64,000 nucleotides of DNA from Marinobacter orientalis (GTDB lineage Bacteria; Pseudomonadota; Gammaproteobacteria; Pseudomonadales; Oleiphilaceae), in NCBI RefSeq assembly GCF_004792665.1, contig NZ_SRZX01000004.1, forward strand, positions 1 through 64,000. The letters run 5' to 3'. The translations under genes and the position numbers were made by a program. Shown in pieces: positions 26,653 to 35,187 of this stretch. Below the pieces are notes generated by a model. That model was given only the letters and a program-made list of their open reading frames with translations. It ran no database searches and was not told the DNA's origin. Position 1 is the stretch's first letter; the number at the start of each line of letters is the position of its first letter.

Positions 26653-29514
26653 CTATAATGCCGGGCTCAATCTACATGCTGCGTACTTGAATTCCGGAAT
26701 CTTCCCGTCCGGGTCGAGCGCCGGGTTGGTGAGCAGGTTGGCGGCCGCCTCCACGAAGGCGAAGGGCACGAACACCATGCCTTCGGCCATTGTCTGATCC
26801 ACCCGCGCCGTCAGGGTGATGCTGCCGCGCCGGGTGGCAATCTGGATTTCATCACCCATTGCCACGCCCAGGCGGGCCAGCTCTGCGGGCGCCAGAAACG
26901 CGGCCGCTTCCGGCTCCCGCTCGTCCAGTACCCGGCTGCGACGGGTCATGGCGCCGGTGTGCCAGTGCTCAAGTAATCGACCGGTGAGTAACACGATGGG
27001 ATAGGCCTCATCCACTGGCTCGTCCGGCGGCAGCGGCCGGGTTGGAGAGAACCTGGCCCGGCCCCCGGCGCGTGGGAAGGCATCCGAGAAGACAACGTCC
27101 TGCCCAGGGGCATCGTCGGCGGGGCATGGATAAGTCACGGAACCTTCGCGTTCCAGGCGGGCCCACGAAATATGATCCAGTGAGTGCATGCCCTGCTTCA
27201 TCTCAGCGAACACTTGCTCAGGGCCGTGGTAGTCCCAACCCAGTCCGAAACGCCGGGCAATTTCCTGGATAATCCACCAGTCGGGCTTTGCCTCCCCGGG
27301 TGGCGACAGCGCGGCACGGCCCATTTGCACCTGCCGGTTGGTGTTGGTGACGGTGCCTGATTTTTCCGACCAGGCTGTCGCAGGCAGGATCACGTCGGCA
27401 AACTGGGCGGTCTCGGTGACGAATAGGTCCTGCACCACCAGGTGTTCCAGGGCACCGAGCGCGGCCCGGGCGTGGGTCAGATCGGGATCGGACATCGCGG
27501 GGTTCTCGCCGAGGATGTACATGCCCTTGATCGTCCCCGCCGTGATGGCATCCATAATCTCTACCACGGTGAGCCCGGGTTCCGGGTCCAGTTCGGTGTT
27601 CCAGAGTTCTTCGAAAGCGGCGCGCAGCTGGGCATCCCCGACCGGTTGGTAGTCGGGCAGCACCATCGGGATCAGGCCAGCGTCGGATGCGCCCTGCACG
27701 TTGTTCTGCCCGCGCAAAGGATGCAGGCCGGTGCCGGGCCGGCCGGTGTGGCCACAGGTCAGTGCCATGGAGATCAGGCAGCGGGCGTTGTCGGTGCCGT
27801 GCACGTGCTGGGAGATGCCCATGCCCCAGAAGATCATCGCTCTCTCGGCCTCCGCGTAAGCGCGGGCCACTTCGCGAATGACCTCTGGCTCAACGCCGCA
27901 GAGCGGGCTCATTACCTCTGGGGTCATATCCGCGACACTGGCGGCCAGTGCCTCGAAGCCCTCGGTGTGGGCATCAATGTAGGCCTGGTCAAAGAGTCCT
28001 TCGCTGATAATCACATTGAGCATGGCGTTAAACAGTGACACGTCGCCACCCGGCGAGAAACGCAGGCTGCGCCATGCATAGGCATCCAGCGCCTGGCCCC
28101 GGGGATCGATGATGATCAGTCTGGTGCCGTTTCGTGCTGCCTGCTTGAAGTAGGTCGCGGCCACCGGGTGGTTCACCGCCGGGTTGCAGCCGGTAAGGAT
28201 CACCACGTCGGCCTCGAGTGCCTGCATGAAGGAGGCGGTGACTGCGCCAGAGCCCAGGCATTCCATCAGCGCCGCCACAGAGCTGGCGTGGCAAAGCCGT
28301 GTGCAGTGGTCAACGTGGTTGGAGCCGAAACCGGTGCGCACCAGCTTCTGGAACAGCCAGGCTTCTTCATTGGAGCACTTGGCGCTACCGAAGCCGGCAA
28401 GCGCATCCGGTCCGTGTTGTGTTTTCAGTTGGGTTAACCCGTTTGCCGCAAGATCCAGTGCCTCTTCCCAGCTTGCCTCTCGAAAGTGGGTTAACGGATT
28501 AGCCGGATCAAAGTCAGGGTCAAGCCCCTTGGGTACGCCCTCACGGCGGATCAGCGGCCGGGTGAGCCGTGCCGGGTGCGAGGGGTAATCGAAGCCGAAA
28601 CGGCCCTTCACACAGAGCCGGCCCTGGTTGGATGGGCCATCCCTGCCTTCAACAAAAAGGATGCGCCCCTGGTGCTCGCCTGTCTGAGTCGGCTCGTCTT
28701 TAACGTGATAGGTCAGCTGACAGCCCACCCCGCAATAGGGGCAAACGGAGTCGACGGTGCGATCGGCCGTGGCGGAGTCTCCGCAGCCCTGAGCATCGAT
28801 CAGGGTCGCAGGCATCAGCGCCCCGGTAGGGCAGGCCTGCACACATTCGCCGCAGGCAACGCAGGTGCTGTCTCCCATGGGGTCATCGAAATCAAACACC
28901 ACCTTGGACGCAGCACCACGGTGCGCCAGGCCTATAACGTCGTTGCCCTGCACTTCGCGGCAGGCACGCTCGCATAAGCCACAGGTGATGCAGGCATCCA
29001 GATTAACATTCATGGCTGAATGAGTGGCGTCGTGGCCTCGGGCGTGGGTCAGCGAATCCGATCTTGGGGCAACGTGGTGAACCGTGGGCTCGTCGCGCTC
29101 TGAGCGGGCCGGGAGGCGCTGGCGCACTGCATCGGCATCGATGGCCAGTTGATCCGCCGTATGCCACAGGTGGCTGGATCGGTCCGGGCTTTGCGATTGC
29201 TCGGGCTGATCGGCCAGCAGCAATTCCAGCACCGCTCTGCGGGCATCCTGGGCACGGGCGGAGGCTGCGCTTCGCACCACCATGCCGGGCGCTGCCTCGC
29301 GAATACAGCTGGCGGCAAGCACCCGCTCGCCCTCCACTTCCACCATGCAGGCGCGGCAATTGCCATCCGCGCGGTATCCCGGGACGTCTTTGAAGCAAAG
29401 ATGCGGGATAGTCTCGCCGGCGCGCTTGGCGACCTGCCACAGGGTTTCGCCGGGGTAGGCCTGAACTTCAACGTCGTCCAGTGTCAGGGTAAAGCTTGTG
29501 GTCGCATCGTTCAT
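26653..29514 (-). CDS. fdsA: NAD-linked formate dehydrogenase, molybdopterin catalytic subunit
   Basis: A 953-residue catalytic subunit of a cytoplasmic formate dehydrogenase (FdsA-like), which oxidises formate to CO2. The N-terminus is a 2Fe-2S ferredoxin domain (C40, C53, C56, C70), followed by a His/Cys cluster region and two 4Fe-4S motifs (CITCGLCERAC, CVACGECVQAC). The molybdopterin part opens with another cluster motif (CPYCGVGCQ). The Mo ligand is probably Cys in TRLCHASSV. The C-terminal molybdopterin-dinucleotide domain is complete. It lies 12 bases downstream of the electron-transfer subunit. No fdhD or delta subunit gene is seen nearby. Confidence 0.93.
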   Translation of the reverse strand: MNDATTSFTLTLDDVEVQAYPGETLWQVAKRAGETIPHLCFKDVPGYRADGNCRACMVEVEGERVLAASCIREAAPGMVVRSAASARAQDARRAVLELLLADQPEQSQSPDRSSHLWHTADQLAIDADAVRQRLPARSERDEPTVHHVAPRSDSLTHARGHDATHSAMNVNLDACITCGLCERACREVQGNDVIGLAHRGAASKVVFDFDDPMGDSTCVACGECVQACPTGALMPATLIDAQGCGDSATADRTVDSVCPYCGVGCQLTYHVKDEPTQTGEHQGRILFVEGRDGPSNQGRLCVKGRFGFDYPSHPARLTRPLIRREGVPKGLDPDFDPANPLTHFREASWEEALDLAANGLTQLKTQHGPDALAGFGSAKCSNEEAWLFQKLVRTGFGSNHVDHCTRLCHASSVAALMECLGSGAVTASFMQALEADVVILTGCNPAVNHPVAATYFKQAARNGTRLIIIDPRGQALDAYAWRSLRFSPGGDVSLFNAMLNVIISEGLFDQAYIDAHTEGFEALAASVADMTPEVMSPLCGVEPEVIREVARAYAEAERAMIFWGMGISQHVHGTDNARCLISMALTCGHTGRPGTGLHPLRGQNNVQGASDAGLIPMVLPDYQPVGDAQLRAAFEELWNTELDPEPGLTVVEIMDAITAGTIKGMYILGENPAMSDPDLTHARAALGALEHLVVQDLFVTETAQFADVILPATAWSEKSGTVTNTNRQVQMGRAALSPPGEAKPDWWIIQEIARRFGLGWDYHGPEQVFAEMKQGMHSLDHISWARLEREGSVTYPCPADDAPGQDVVFSDAFPRAGGRARFSPTRPLPPDEPVDEAYPIVLLTGRLLEHWHTGAMTRRSRVLDEREPEAAAFLAPAELARLGVAMGDEIQIATRRGSITLTARVDQTMAEGMVFVPFAFVEAAANLLTNPALDPDGKIPEFKYAACRLSPAL

Positions 29515-29526
29515 GGCTGCCTCCCC

Positions 29527-31242
29527 CTAACCTTTGGCGATCAGGTTGCTGCTGGCGAGTTCGCTGCGGAAGTCTCGCAGCAGGCTCAGTACCGGGTTCG
29601 GTGCAGCCTGGCCCAGACCGCAGATGGAAGCATCCACCATCACTCTGGCCAGCTGCTGGAGCGTCTCCTCATCCCACGTATCCCGTTCCAGCAACGTGAG
29701 CATTTTCTCGGTGCCCACACGACAGGGAGTACACTGCCCGCAGGACTCATCCGCGAAAAAGCCCAGAAGGTTGGCAGCCGCGTCGGCCAGATCGTCCTGA
29801 TCCGACAGCACGATTACGGCTGCGGAGCCGATAAAGCAGCCGTGCTCCTGCAGGGTGTCGAAGTCCAGGGGAATGTCGGCTTTGCTGGCTGGCAGTATGC
29901 CACCGGAAGCCCCGCCAGGCAGATAGGCTAGGAGTTGGTGCCCTTCTGCCATGCCGCCGCAGTATTCTTCGATCAGTTCATTAAGAGTAATGCCGGCGGG
30001 AGCGAGATGAACCCCGGGCGTCGCGACCCGCCCGGAGACCGAAAAGCTGCGAAGGCCGCGGCGCCCATGCCGCCCCTGGCTGGCGAACCAGTCAGCGCCC
30101 ATGGCGTGGATGCGCGGGATCCAGTAAGCCGTCTCGACGTTATTGACCAGGGTGGGCTGGCCAAAGAGCCCTTTCTGGGCAACGAACGGCGGGCGATGGC
30201 GTGGCTTGCCGGGCTTGCCCTCAAGTGACTCGATAAGGGCGGATTCCTCGCCGCAGATATAGGCCCCGGCGCCACGGCGCAGGATGATAAAACCGGGCTC
30301 GACGATTTCGGCCGACTCCAGCTCGGCAATGGCTTCGGTCAGCACTCTGTGCAGCCCGGGGTACTCGTCCCGCAGATAAATGTATAGGGCCTTCGCCTCA
30401 ACCGCCCAGGCGCTAACCAGCGCGCCCTCGAGGAATACGTGGGGTTCTCGTTCCAGGTAATAGCGATCCTTGAACGTGCCCGGTTCACCTTCGTCGGCGT
30501 TGATCACCGCATAGCGTGGCCCCGGCTCAGCCCGCACCGCCTGCCATTTACGGTAGGTGGGAAATCCGGCGCCGCCGAGGCCGCGAAGGCCTGCATGCTC
30601 GAGTTCCTTCGCCAGTGATTCGATGCTCACCCGGCCTTCACGGCAATCCATCAGCAACTGATAACCGCCGGCCGACCGATAGTCCGCCAGACGTTGCCAG
30701 GAAATTTCCTCTGGCTGAACCTGCCCCTGCTCTACCGCGGCCTCAACACTCCGGGCGTTGGCATTCAGCACATGATGATGTCCAACGGCCACCACGGGCG
30801 CCGTTTCGCAGCGACCCATGCAGGGGGCGCGCAGTACCCTCACCGTTTTGGGATCAGCCCCATCCGATAGCGCCTGATGCAACGCTTCTGCTCCGGCCAA
30901 CTGACAGGAGAGCGAGTCACACACCCGCAGAGTTATCTCCGGCGGTGGCGTTTGCTCGTCGTGAATAACGTCGAAATGGGCGTAAAAGGTAGCCGTTTCA
31001 TAAATGGCGGCCATTGGCAGATTCATGAAGGCGGCCAGGGCGCGAAGGAGGGGCATGGAGAGGTAACCGTAAGCGTCCTGCACTGCATGCAGGTGCTCGA
31101 TCAGACGATCGCGCTGGCGCAATGACGAATCACTACGTTCGTCACCGATCAGGTCCCGCAGCTCCGACAGTACAGTCGACTGCAGTTGCCGGCCACGAAG
31201 GGCAGAGCGCCGGCGTTTGGGCTTTTCTTCGTTTGTACTCAT
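29527..31242 (-). CDS. fdsB: Formate dehydrogenase NAD-reducing subunit, NuoE-NuoF fusion
   Basis: A 571-residue electron-transfer subunit. Residues 40-170 are NuoE/FdsG-like, with four Cys of a 2Fe-2S centre (C108, C113, C141, C145). The rest is NuoF/FdsB-like: FMN/NAD-binding GLRGLGGAGFPTYRKW and GEPGTFKDRYYLE, GAGAYICGEESALIES, and a C-terminal 4Fe-4S site (ESCGQCTPCRVGTEKM). In many bacteria the first part is a separate gene (fdsG); here they are fused. The start was set at the ATG at 31242 because the ten residues before it (from 31269) do not fit the family. It passes electrons from the catalytic subunit to NAD+. Confidence 0.92.
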   Translation of the reverse strand: MSTNEEKPKRRRSALRGRQLQSTVLSELRDLIGDERSDSSLRQRDRLIEHLHAVQDAYGYLSMPLLRALAAFMNLPMAAIYETATFYAHFDVIHDEQTPPPEITLRVCDSLSCQLAGAEALHQALSDGADPKTVRVLRAPCMGRCETAPVVAVGHHHVLNANARSVEAAVEQGQVQPEEISWQRLADYRSAGGYQLLMDCREGRVSIESLAKELEHAGLRGLGGAGFPTYRKWQAVRAEPGPRYAVINADEGEPGTFKDRYYLEREPHVFLEGALVSAWAVEAKALYIYLRDEYPGLHRVLTEAIAELESAEIVEPGFIILRRGAGAYICGEESALIESLEGKPGKPRHRPPFVAQKGLFGQPTLVNNVETAYWIPRIHAMGADWFASQGRHGRRGLRSFSVSGRVATPGVHLAPAGITLNELIEEYCGGMAEGHQLLAYLPGGASGGILPASKADIPLDFDTLQEHGCFIGSAAVIVLSDQDDLADAAANLLGFFADESCGQCTPCRVGTEKMLTLLERDTWDEETLQQLARVMVDASICGLGQAAPNPVLSLLRDFRSELASSNLIAKG

Positions 31243-31413
31243 TGTTTTTGACCAGGCCCAGAGGTACAAAAGACAGCCTTGTTGGCTGGCCTGACTATCT
31301 AGAAATCATTGAAACACATCCGGCTATCCCGGCGCTAGAGATCCGAAGCTGGTTGGATAGGGAATTGCTCCTCGGCTGAAGCTTTCAATGTGAGGAATAT
31401 TGGGGAAATAAAT

Positions 31414-31429
31414 AATGGAGGCGCGGGTC
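31414..31429 (-). repeat. Short attachment-type copy of the tRNA-Cys 3' end
   Basis: Sixteen bases are identical to the 3' end of the intact tRNA-Cys gene with flank (AATGGAGGCGCGGGTC; compare 38999-39014), in the same orientation. The copy stands five bases before the integrase start codon. An integrase next to a piece of its target tRNA is the normal arrangement at one end of an integrated element. Confidence 0.65.
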
Positions 31430-31433
31430 TGAC

Positions 31434-32557
31434 ATGGCCCCGAGATATCGCTCTGAAAGAAAATCCACGCTGCACAGGTACCCCGGTCTCTATCTGAGCG
31501 AGGATGGCGTCTACTTTGCGGTCCATTCCACAACCAAAAAACGTGGCAGTTTGAGAACGAAGGATCGAAACGTCGCAATTAGGCGGTGGTCGGTACTTAG
31601 CCAATCGTGGGAAGCAGAAGTCCATGAGTGGCAGACCAACTCCCTCGCTGAAAAATTGAATAGTTTTTCGACACCGGCAAGTAAAGGGGATCACATCCTT
31701 CTCCAGGACTACCTGAAGAAATGGAGAACGGAGGTCCTTGGCCATCAAGTAAAAGGCAAGCCCATAGTTTGGTCGGAGTGCCGAGCCCTATCCCGACGAG
31801 GACCAAACAAAGGAGCGCCTGTCGCTATGCCAACCAGAGTTGATTACGCAAGCGACGCCCGGCAGCTGGAACAGAGTGACGACGCAAGATTTCCTCTTTC
31901 CGACCCTCAAATTCTTCGCAAGATTCGTAAACTGCTCTCCCCATGGTTGCCGATGCCGACACGTTACAATAGCCTCAAGAACACGTTGAACCGTGTCTTC
32001 CTCCATGCCGTTCAGGAAGGTCTTATTGACAGAAATCCGATGATTGATATCCGTAAGGCAGCCGAAGAAAAGCGCAAAGTGCTGATCCCCGATGAAGCCT
32101 ACCGGAAGATCACGGAGCATTTATGCGTTCACCGCCACAACAAACGCGACATGGACGGAACCTGGCGCGCAAAGATTTGTGATCTCATCTATATGATGAG
32201 TCAACAGCCGATCGACGTGTTTAATCTGAAGGAAAGCCGGGGCGAGCTTTACGACAAACCCGTTGATCGTGGAGATTATCCGCTTTGCTCGTCACAAGAC
32301 CAGAATCGGTAGCAAGTTAAACACAGGACGATGCATGCCGCATGGAGAGATGCCTGCAAGAAAGCCGGCTATGGCGGCATGTATCACCTCAGCGATCTTG
32401 CAAGAAGGGACTGACTGAAGAATTCCTGAGCCAGGGAGAAGATGACAAAGACGGTCATGAAACGGAAGCTATGCGTAATCATTATCGGTTGATCAAGCCG
32501 CCGAAGCGGGCGAGGACAACGATCAGATTTGAGCGGGAGCAGAAAGTATCTGAGTGA
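31434..32557 (+). pseudogene. Tyrosine recombinase (phage-type integrase), frameshifted
   Basis: The first frame (31434-32312, 292 residues) has the N-terminal arm-binding segment (YPGLYLSEDGVYFAV), a SAM-like core-binding part and the start of the catalytic domain, then stops. Typical C-terminal sequence continues in other frames: IIRFARHKTRIGSKL just before 32320, then HAAWRDACKKAGYGGMYHLSDLARRD, then TEEFLSQGEDDKDGHETEAMRNHYRL up to 32557, with NHY probably holding the nucleophile tyrosine. At least two frameshifts separate the catalytic residues. Where relatives have an Arg (QRxxDV), this copy has QQPIDV. The enzyme is therefore almost certainly inactive, freezing the island. Confidence 0.75.
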
Positions 32558-32615
32558 GCGAGGTAAAATCGAAAATTCTTCGACGGTCCTGATTGCTATG
32601 GAACTTCTACTGGGA

Positions 32616-32632
32616 GTACACTATTTGTGTAC
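32616..32632 (+). promoter_or_regulatory. Candidate autoregulatory operator of the toxin-antitoxin pair
   Basis: An inverted repeat GTACAC-TATTT-GTGTAC lies 18 bases before the antitoxin start. Phd- and VapB-type antitoxins repress their own promoter by binding such short palindromes, so this is a likely operator. Assignment is by position only. Confidence 0.5.
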
Positions 32633-32650
32633 ACGCATAGGGTGAGAATC

Positions 32651-32887
32651 ATGCAAACGATCAATGTTCGGGAAACCCGGGAAAAGCTCTCAAATCTTTT
32701 GGACGCTGTGGCCGCAGGAGAAGAGGTTGTAATTCTGCGCCACGGTAAACCTGCCGCACGCCTGACCGCGGCCCTGCCCGAAAAGATCCAGTTTCCAGAC
32801 CGTTCGGAACTCAGAGCATCTCTGCCACCTGCCAGGGAAAACTCTGCGCAAGCGGTACGGGAACTAAGAGATGAAGAGCGCTATTGA
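32651..32887 (+). CDS. Phd/YefM-type antitoxin
   Basis: A 78-residue antitoxin. The start was set at ATG 32651 with GGTGAG upstream, giving the typical N-terminus (MQTINVRETREKLSNLLDAV) with the Phd fold. VVILRHGKPAARL is the usual strand-turn-strand signature. The C-terminal 30 residues are charged and probably disordered, the part that wraps and blocks the toxin. Its stop codon (TGA) overlaps the toxin start codon, which couples the two. Confidence 0.9.
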   Translation: MQTINVRETREKLSNLLDAVAAGEEVVILRHGKPAARLTAALPEKIQFPDRSELRASLPPARENSAQAVRELRDEERY

Positions 32888-33321
32888 TGTTGTACTTCGA
32901 TACGAGCGCCGTTCTCCCCTACTACAGACAAGAGCACGCTAGCGATCGAGTTCAGACATTGCTTGAGTCGCAAACCCAGCCGGTTCTTATCAGTCATCTG
33001 ACGGAAGTCGAGGTGGCAAGCGCACTGGCCCGATGGGTTCGGATGGGAGAGCTCAGCGAACCCCAGGCGAACCGGATCGAAAGTGCATTCCATGATGACG
33101 TCAGCCATGGGCGCTTCAGCCTGTGCCCCATTGAAACGGCCCACTATAAACGGGCCAGCCACTGGATTGGCACAAGGAAGACAAGCTTGAGGACGTTGGA
33201 TGCACTGCACTTGGCATGCGCAGAACATCACCAGGCTCAACTAATCAGTGAGGATGAAGCGTTGGTGAACGCGGCCGTTTTCTTTGGCTTAGACGCCCGC
33301 CTTGCTTCAAAGGGCGACTGA
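32887..33321 (+). CDS. PIN-domain toxin, VapC family
   Basis: A 144-residue PIN-domain ribonuclease. Acidic metal-binding residues are visible: Asp in LYFDTSAVLPYY, Glu in TEVEVASALAR, Asp in RTLDALHLACA, and Asp/Glu near SEDEALV. VapC toxins cut tRNA or rRNA and stop translation when their antitoxin is lost. The start is ATG 32887, overlapping the antitoxin stop; a TTG just upstream is less likely. The pair stands just before jetA and may stabilise the island. Confidence 0.9.
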   Translation: MLYFDTSAVLPYYRQEHASDRVQTLLESQTQPVLISHLTEVEVASALARWVRMGELSEPQANRIESAFHDDVSHGRFSLCPIETAHYKRASHWIGTRKTSLRTLDALHLACAEHHQAQLISEDEALVNAAVFFGLDARLASKGD

Positions 33322-33326
33322 GCACC

Positions 33327-34601
33327 ATGCCTAGCCCAAAACACCTCACTCGAACACTTTTTGAGCAATGGGAAACTGTCGAGGCACTGGTGCGGGCCAC
33401 CCGGGAGATGCCGGCGTTCTCCGAAGAGCAGGTTCTTGCTGCCATTCGCCAGGCTCAACCGGCCCTGGACGACGTTCAAGTCAGGGATGCTCTACGCAGG
33501 CTTTTGGCAAGTGGCGTGCTGGAGGTTCAAAGTCGCTCTGAAAGCTTCGTGGTCAATGCCCATGTACTTGAGTTTGTGCGTGGCCTGACGCATGAACACG
33601 AACTGGGACTGTCTTCAGTCATTCAGGCGCGCATCGAAGCAATTCGTGGCGCGACTGAGGCTCTCACCGCCGGCATCGAAGCCGGAGATACCGGCCAGCA
33701 GACCCAGGCTATTAACCGACTTTCTACCCTGTTCAGAGATATTGCCCGCCAGCTGGAGCAGGACCGCCATGCGATTGCCGAGCTGGCCGAGCAAGCAAAG
33801 TCAGCAGACACTCGGGCTCCCATAGCAAAACGCTACAAGTCCGTCCTCGACGCCTACGATCAGTATGTTGAACCGATGAACGAGATGATGGATTCCGGAC
33901 CTTCCGGCATTTTCTACCACCACCTCGCCGCAGCGGAAGACGCCCTCGACCTCGGCTACAATCGCCTGGTCACCAAAGGCGCACTCTACAGCCATCTCAA
34001 CCGTCTCCGGCACGTTGGTTATCAGGCCAAGGAACTACGCCGACTGGGGCGAATCACGGCTCAGCAGTGTGCTGATATTCTGTTACCCCTCCGAGAAGAA
34101 GCACGCCAGCATAACAATCTTTCCTCAGCCATCAGTCGGCTGTTGGGACAGGTTCGCAAAAAAGGACTCAACCGCACCTTTCGCAAACGCCAAGGTCATT
34201 CCTGGCTGCCGGTGTGGCGCGTGAATCAGAGCCGGAGTGTGTCTGTAGGCGACGAGGTGAAAACAATCATGGCCGAAGCCAGGAAGTTTGAGCCCAGTGA
34301 ACGGGAGTTCCCGGACGAAGTGGATGCAGCGCCCATAACCATTGCTGAGTGGATTGACGAAGACCAGCTCCGACGACAGTTATCCGATGCACTCCCAGTC
34401 AGCAACCTGCTTGAGTGGCTGAAGCATCACTACCCCTCCCTACCTGACCAGGTTCTTCTGCGGCTCTATCATGACCTGGCACGGGAGGACCTATGGGAGG
34501 TGGAGCTGGAAGCGCAGCCTACAACATCCGCCCTTTCCCAGGTTTCAGTGCATTACTGGCCCTATCGTCTGACACAACCGATGAGCAAAATCCGTGAGTA
34601 A
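33327..34601 (+). CDS. jetA: Wadjet anti-plasmid protein JetA (DUF3375)
   Basis: A 424-residue DUF3375 protein. The N-terminal part is a winged-helix region (TRTLFEQWETVEALVRATREMPAFSEEQV), followed by a long helical segment and a C-terminal domain. JetA is the kleisin-like subunit (equal to MukF/MksF) of the Wadjet SMC complex, which extrudes and cleaves circular plasmid DNA. It begins 5 bases after the toxin gene and its end overlaps jetB. Gene order and neighbours agree with type I Wadjet. Confidence 0.9.
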   Translation: MPSPKHLTRTLFEQWETVEALVRATREMPAFSEEQVLAAIRQAQPALDDVQVRDALRRLLASGVLEVQSRSESFVVNAHVLEFVRGLTHEHELGLSSVIQARIEAIRGATEALTAGIEAGDTGQQTQAINRLSTLFRDIARQLEQDRHAIAELAEQAKSADTRAPIAKRYKSVLDAYDQYVEPMNEMMDSGPSGIFYHHLAAAEDALDLGYNRLVTKGALYSHLNRLRHVGYQAKELRRLGRITAQQCADILLPLREEARQHNNLSSAISRLLGQVRKKGLNRTFRKRQGHSWLPVWRVNQSRSVSVGDEVKTIMAEARKFEPSEREFPDEVDAAPITIAEWIDEDQLRRQLSDALPVSNLLEWLKHHYPSLPDQVLLRLYHDLAREDLWEVELEAQPTTSALSQVSVHYWPYRLTQPMSKIRE

Positions 34602-35187
34602 TACCAGCCAATTCCAGCAAATCGCCAACAACCTGCCGAATCTGGCCCTGCTTTTTCGCTGGTTCAACCGGGGCCGGCACCTCAACCGGATTGCGGAGCC
34701 GGTGTTATGGGAAGAACTTGAGCGCAACCTAGACGACTATACCGCCATTTTTAGCGCATTGGGTTCTGACCTTCGCCTTGATGGCCGGGGCTTCGCCTGG
34801 TTCCATCAGGACGACGGAAGCAGCAATACCAACAAAGCCACACGACAACTGGCGCTGTTGTTCATGGTCATCTTTGATACTCAAGCGGATGCCGGTATTC
34901 CGCTGATGAAATTCGAGCATTGGCGAATCGATCAAACCCTGCTGACAACGGTTTTCGAGCAACACCAGGACTTGCTGGAGGCAGAAGAGCTGGATCTGTC
35001 CGGCCTGGTGAGCCTGATGAGAACCGCAGAAAACTTCGGCTTTGCCCGTTACGATGGCGGAGCCTGGCAGCTGTTGCCTGCTGTGTGTCGTTACCTGGAT
35101 CATTACGAAGAACTGGCCAGCCAGGTGGATCAGGATGAAGATGTGTCCTGGGCAGGCGATCAGGACGACGAGGATAATTCCCTATGA
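34594..35187 (+). CDS. jetB: Wadjet protein JetB (DUF4194)
   Basis: A 197-residue DUF4194 protein with the fold of MukE/MksE-like KITE subunits, which bind the kleisin. The GTG start lies within the end of jetA, and the stop overlaps jetC by ATGA. The C-terminus is strongly acidic (QVDQDEDVSWAGDQDDEDNSL), as in other members. It is needed to assemble the SMC motor. Confidence 0.88.
   Translation: MSNTSQFQQIANNLPNLALLFRWFNRGRHLNRIAEPVLWEELERNLDDYTAIFSALGSDLRLDGRGFAWFHQDDGSSNTNKATRQLALLFMVIFDTQADAGIPLMKFEHWRIDQTLLTTVFEQHQDLLEAEELDLSGLVSLMRTAENFGFARYDGGAWQLLPAVCRYLDHYEELASQVDQDEDVSWAGDQDDEDNSL

Noticed and set aside
32342..32557. 71-residue frame as an independent small gene
   Set aside because: Its sequence reads as the C-terminal end of the frameshifted integrase.
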